This document shows, piece after piece, positions 23,436-26,603 of a DNA stretch of 26,603 nucleotides (position 1 is its first letter; every line of letters starts with the position of its first letter). Source of the DNA: JBBIRT01 sp037441725 (GTDB lineage Bacteria; Desulfobacterota; BSN033; UBA1163); contig JBBIRT010000031.1 in NCBI GenBank assembly GCA_037441725.1, positions 1-26,603 of the forward strand, written 5' to 3'. The position numbers and the translations under genes are program-made. Below the pieces are notes generated by a model that saw only the letters and a program-made list of their open reading frames with translations, was not told the origin of the DNA and did not search any database.

Positions 23436-23729
23436 TTATGGAGTCGCCTTTCCTTTAATCTTTGTCTTTCGATCTCCTGAATGACCATGAAAGGTTCGGG
23501 TAGGAGAAAATTCCCCTAATTTGTGCCCCACCATCTCCTCTGTGATAAAGACTGGAATAAACTTCTTTCCATTATGGACGGCAAAGGTTAATCCAACCAT
23601 TTCAGGGACAATCGTGGATCGTCTCGACCACGTCTTGATCACCTTACCTTCCTTTATCCTTCGGGCCTCCTCCACTTTTTTCATCAAATGGGAATCGACG
23701 AAAGGCCCTTTTTTGATTGAACGGGCCAT
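23436..23729 (-). CDS. rpsS: 30S ribosomal protein S19
   Basis: Head protein of the small subunit, 97 aa. It reads MARSIKKGPFVDSHLMKKVE, TWSRRSTIVPEMVGLTFAVH, NGKKFIPVFITEEMVGHKLG, EFSPTRTFHGHSGDRK. The ATG (23727-23729) shares one base with the rplB stop (TGATG). The TTG one codon earlier is not needed to match the family start. Confidence 0.98.
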   Translation of the reverse strand: MARSIKKGPFVDSHLMKKVEEARRIKEGKVIKTWSRRSTIVPEMVGLTFAVHNGKKFIPVFITEEMVGHKLGEFSPTRTFHGHSGDRKTKIKGKATP

Positions 23730-24544
23730 CAATCTCTCCTCTTCAAAATATATTTATCAGTGGTCTTATTTTTTCGTGTCTTTTTCTCAGGGACCCCCCA
23801 AGGGGTGCAGGGGTGTCTACCTCCTGAGCTTTTACCCTCTCCTCCTCCCAAGGGATGATCAATGGGATTCATGGCCACTCCTCGAACCGTTGGCCTCCAA
23901 CCCAGCCAGCGATTTCTCCCTGCCTTTCCCAAGGAAATAATTTCATGTTCGAGGTTGCTCACCTGGCCAATCGTAGCGTAGCAGTCTTGAAGAATCAGAC
24001 GAACTTCGCCTGAAGGAAGTTTGACATGGGCATATTTCCCCTCCTTGGCCATCAATTGACCGGAAGCCCCAGCACTCCGAATGATCTGGCCTCCCTTACC
24101 AACCTTTAATTCGACATTGTGGATCAAGGTTCCTGTTGGGATATTTCGAAGGGGGAGCGCATTCCCAGGTTTAATATCTGCAGTTGGACTTGCGATCACC
24201 TCTTCCCCAACCTTCAGTTGAGCAGGGGCCAAGATATATCGTTTCTCTCCATCTCGATAATGAAGCAGGGCAATCCGCGCAGACCGATTGGGATCATATT
24301 CGATGGAGGCAACCTTTGCAGGGATCTCTCGCTTGTCACGTTTGAAGTCGATCACTCGATATTTTCGTTTATGTCCCCCTCCTCGATGCCATGCTGTAAT
24401 CCTCCCATAGGAGTTCCTTCCTCCTGTCTTCTTTAGAGGAAGAAGAAGACGCTTCTCGGGTTTCGTTGAAGTGATCTCATCAAATTCAGAGGCCGTCTGA
24501 AAACGTCTACCTGGAGAGGTAGGTCTATATTTCTTAATCGCCAT
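23729..24544 (-). CDS. rplB: 50S ribosomal protein L2
   Basis: Peptidyl-transferase-adjacent large-subunit protein, 271 aa. Family motifs: MAIKKYRPTSPGRR, RNSYGRITAWHRGGGHKRKY, IEYDPNRSARIALLHYRDGE, and the C-terminal RGVAMNPIDHPLGGGEGKSS, which includes the critical histidine. The one-base stop-start overlap with rpsS implies coupling. Confidence 0.98.
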   Translation of the reverse strand: MAIKKYRPTSPGRRFQTASEFDEITSTKPEKRLLLPLKKTGGRNSYGRITAWHRGGGHKRKYRVIDFKRDKREIPAKVASIEYDPNRSARIALLHYRDGEKRYILAPAQLKVGEEVIASPTADIKPGNALPLRNIPTGTLIHNVELKVGKGGQIIRSAGASGQLMAKEGKYAHVKLPSGEVRLILQDCYATIGQVSNLEHEIISLGKAGRNRWLGWRPTVRGVAMNPIDHPLGGGEGKSSGGRHPCTPWGVPEKKTRKNKTTDKYILKRRD

Positions 24545-24588
24545 CTTTTCGCTCCCAAATGCGTATTAATTTTTGGATTTATGAAGGA

Positions 24589-24879
24589 TTAAGCCCCTTC
24601 AAAGAAATCGATACGATCCCCTTCCCTCAGGGTGACGATGGCCTTTTTCCAGTCAGGTCTCTTCCCATATTTTCTCCCCAGGCGTTTGATTTTACCTAAT
24701 ACATTAATAGTTCTGACCTGGAGCACCTTTACCTTGAAGAGTCGTTCCACCGCTGATCGAATCTCTATTTTATTAGCGTTCCGATCCACCTCAAAAGCAT
24801 ATTGGTGATTCTCATCTTTCTGGGAAGTACTTTTTTCAGTAATCAAAGGCCTTCGAATAATCTTCTGTGCTTCCTTCAT
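24589..24879 (-). CDS. rplW: 50S ribosomal protein L23
   Basis: Tunnel-exit protein that docks trigger factor and SRP, 96 aa. It reads IIRRPLITEKSTSQKDENHQ, YAFEVDRNANKIEIRSAVER, LFKVKVLQVRTINVLGKIKR and ends DRIDFFEGA. It overlaps rplD by 4 nt (ATGA at 24876-24879). Confidence 0.98.
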   Translation of the reverse strand: MKEAQKIIRRPLITEKSTSQKDENHQYAFEVDRNANKIEIRSAVERLFKVKVLQVRTINVLGKIKRLGRKYGKRPDWKKAIVTLREGDRIDFFEGA

Positions 24880-25499
24880 GATCCAAGTGCCCCTTCAATT
24901 TTTTCTATGGCAGGGTGAAGCAAAATAAGATGCTCATGATTTAAGATATCAAAAACATTCAATCCCTCACACCGAAGGACCTGTACCCCTGGAATATTCC
25001 GAGCAGATCTCTCCAAATAAGGGTTTTCTTTATCTGTGACAATGAGGGCATTGTTCACCTGAAATCTTCTCAACACCTCAAGCACCTGACGGGTTTTAAA
25101 CCCCTCCAAGGGAAAATCATTCAAAAGGATGATTTTCCCTTCCTGGCATTTTAAGCTGAGAGCTGCCCTGAGAGCTGCCCTTCTCACCTTCTTGGGAAGG
25201 GAGAAAGAATAGTCTCTCGGCATCGGTCCAAAAATGGTTCCGCCTCCTCTCCAAAGGGGAGACCTCCTGGATCCTGCTCTTGCTCTCCCGGTCCCTTTCT
25301 GCCTCCAAGGCTTAGCTCCTCCTCCTCTCACAAGAGCCTTATTCTTAGTGGCTGCTGTCCCTTTTCTTTTGGAGGCTAAGTTCCTTCGGACAACTTCATA
25401 GATAAGGGTGGGATGAACCCTTGCCTTAAAGAGATGTTCACTAAGCTCAACATCGCTTATTTTTTGATGGCTGATATCATAGACAGCGAATGTGGTCAT
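24876..25499 (-). CDS. rplD: 50S ribosomal protein L4
   Basis: Tunnel-lining protein and, in E. coli, repressor of the S10 operon; 207 aa. The extended loop contains GGGAKPWRQKGTGRARAGSR, RSPLWRGGGTIFGPMPRDYS, the universal L4 signature. AGGAGG precedes the ATG. It overlaps rplW by 4 nt. Confidence 0.98.
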   Translation of the reverse strand: MTTFAVYDISHQKISDVELSEHLFKARVHPTLIYEVVRRNLASKRKGTAATKNKALVRGGGAKPWRQKGTGRARAGSRRSPLWRGGGTIFGPMPRDYSFSLPKKVRRAALRAALSLKCQEGKIILLNDFPLEGFKTRQVLEVLRRFQVNNALIVTDKENPYLERSARNIPGVQVLRCEGLNVFDILNHEHLILLHPAIEKIEGALGS

Positions 25500-25513
25500 C
25501 CCTTCCTCCCTCC

Positions 25514-26176
25514 TTAAACGGACGGGGACTTTGCTTTTCTTTTCTTAATGGCATTCCGGATGAGGACCCATCCCCTTGGGCTCCCTGGAATTCCTCCTTT
25601 GAGTAGGAGGAGATTTTGATCTTCTTTAACATCCACCACCTTAATGTTCTGAAGGGTCGTTCGACGGTTGCCATAGTGTCCAGGCATCTTCAACCCCTTG
25701 AACGTATGGTGAGGATAAGTTGCAGATCCGACAGACCCTCCGTGGCGAAAATATTCATGCGTCCCATGAGAACCAGGGGAGCCATGAAACCCATGGCGTT
25801 TGATTACTCCTGCAAAACCTCTCCCCTTACTAAAACCGATGACATCCACTATATCCCCAGGTTTAAAAAGGCTGACCCTGATCTCCTGCCCCAATTCATA
25901 TTTGTCGACATCCTCTACTCGGAATTCCTTGATGTAGTAAAATGCTCCTGTCCCAGCCTTCTTAAAATGTCCAGCAAGGGGTTTGTTGACCCTTTGAATC
26001 CTTTTTTGAAGAAAGCCCAGTTGAAGGGCATTGTATCCATCCCTTTCCTTTGTCTTCTTCTGAATCACCGAGCATGGACCTGCCTCCACCACTGTGACAG
26101 GTATGACAGACCCATCCTCAAGAAAGATTTGAGTCATCCCTAATTTTCTCCCGATGATTCCCACATCCCTATTCAT
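25514..26176 (-). CDS. rplC: 50S ribosomal protein L3
   Basis: Early-assembly large-subunit protein, 220 aa. It reads GIIGRKLGMTQIFLEDGSVI, PVTVVEAGPCSVIQKK, the loop GFSKGRGFAGVIKRHGFHGS, PGSHGTHEYFRHGGSVGSAT, YPHHTFKGLKMPGHYGNRRT. The start at 26176 gives a four-residue lead before the conserved GIIGRKLGM. 45 nt separate it from rpsJ. Confidence 0.97.
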   Translation of the reverse strand: MNRDVGIIGRKLGMTQIFLEDGSVIPVTVVEAGPCSVIQKKTKERDGYNALQLGFLQKRIQRVNKPLAGHFKKAGTGAFYYIKEFRVEDVDKYELGQEIRVSLFKPGDIVDVIGFSKGRGFAGVIKRHGFHGSPGSHGTHEYFRHGGSVGSATYPHHTFKGLKMPGHYGNRRTTLQNIKVVDVKEDQNLLLLKGGIPGSPRGWVLIRNAIKKRKAKSPSV

Positions 26177-26221
26177 TGCTTTCCATCCTTAATCCCTTCT
26201 CCTCCAGAGACACAGAAGGAA

Positions 26222-26530
26222 CTATAATTTGATTTCCACGTCGATCCCGGCTGCCAGATCCAGTTTCATCAGCGCATCCACGGTCTGTTGCGTGGGTTCT
26301 AAGATATCAAGGAGACGTTTATGAGTTCGGATCTCAAATTGTTCTCTCGACTTTTTATCGACATGAGGTGATCTCAGCACACAAAATTTATTAATCTTCG
26401 TTGGAAGAGGGATGGGTCCTGCTACCGTCGCTCCTGTACGTCGGACGGTATCGACAATCTCAGCAGTCGATTTGTCAAGAAGTTTATGGTCATAAGATTT
26501 TAAGCAGACTCTAATCTTCTGGGTTGTCAT
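26222..26530 (-). CDS. rpsJ: 30S ribosomal protein S10
   Basis: Head protein that also serves as NusE in antitermination, 102 aa. It reads QKIRVCLKSYDHKLLDKSTA, EIVDTVRRTGATVAGPIPLP, TKINKFCVLRSPHVDKKSRE, QFEIRTHKRLLDI. It is the first ribosomal gene of the S10 operon, 17 nt after the tuf stop, with GGAGAGGG upstream. Such tight spacing suggests tuf is co-transcribed with it. Confidence 0.98.
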   Translation of the reverse strand: MTTQKIRVCLKSYDHKLLDKSTAEIVDTVRRTGATVAGPIPLPTKINKFCVLRSPHVDKKSREQFEIRTHKRLLDILEPTQQTVDALMKLDLAAGIDVEIKL

Positions 26531-26547
26531 ATCAAGATCCCTCTCCT

Positions 26548-26603
26548 CTATTCGAGGACGTCACTGATGACGCCTGCACCCACAGTTCGACCCCCCTCCC
26601 GAA
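26548..26603 (-). CDS. tuf: Elongation factor Tu (3' end only)
   Basis: The last 17 codons and stop of EF-Tu: REGGRTVGAGVISDVLE and TAG (26548-26550). The family end is typically REGGRTVGAGVVTKIIE, so identity is clear despite the short piece. The rest lies beyond the right edge. tuf directly before rpsJ is the usual str-S10 junction. Confidence 0.93.
   Translation of the reverse strand, partial: REGGRTVGAGVISDVLE

Noticed and set aside
1..26603. CRISPR arrays, insertion sequences, prophage parts
   Set aside because: No regularly spaced repeats, transposase motifs or terminal inverted repeats were seen.

Overview
The window comes from an anaerobic bacterium, most likely a deltaproteobacterium-like lineage (Desulfobacterota or a relative). 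This is inferred from three things: the selenocysteine-rich heterodisulfide-reductase (Hdr)/formate dehydrogenase cluster, complex I genes, and a full-length S10-spc-alpha ribosomal cluster with many zinc-type ribosomal proteins. No rRNA or tRNA gene is present to settle taxonomy. Almost everything is on the minus strand; only nfo and a decayed antitoxin gene read rightwards. One assembly gap of 65 N lies at 18328-18392.

Left part (1-9867, read right to left). After a candidate promoter near 9916-9944 comes a six-gene unit: a membrane HdrC fusion (NarI-like cytochrome b, one c-heme motif, four [4Fe-4S] motifs), hdrB, hdrA, mvhD, an fdhB-like iron-sulfur gene and fdhA. Three of these genes contain in-frame UGA codons that are best read as selenocysteine: one in hdrA (7039-7041), two in mvhD (4091-4093 and 3938-3940) and one in fdhA (2503-2505). 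Each UGA is followed 11-15 nt downstream by a stem-loop of the bacterial SECIS kind. A plain ORF caller breaks all three genes. The inferred complex passes formate electrons through FdhA, the FdhB-like protein and MvhD to the HdrA flavin. From there they would go to HdrB, the membrane HdrC/cytochrome b and the quinone pool, possibly with ferredoxin as a second partner. After an AT-rich spacer with its own candidate promoter, nuoA and the start of nuoB open a complex I operon that leaves the window.

Middle (9868-11553). An AT-rich spacer is followed by a frameshifted remnant resembling an AbiEi-type (type IV toxin-antitoxin) regulator, then an intact endonuclease IV gene.

Right part (11581-26603, read right to left): tuf (3' end), rpsJ, rplC, rplD, rplW, rplB, rpsS, rplV, rpsC, rplP, rpmC, rpsQ, rplN, rplX, rplE, rpsN, rpsH, rplF, rplR, rpsE (5' end in the gap), rpmD, rplO, secY, adk, infA, rpmJ, rpsM, rpsK, rpsD, rpoA, rplQ. 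Gene order is classical except that map is absent between adk and infA. Five of these genes use TTG starts behind strong Shine-Dalgarno sequences. Inverted repeats in the rpsM and rpmJ leaders are candidate regulatory structures.
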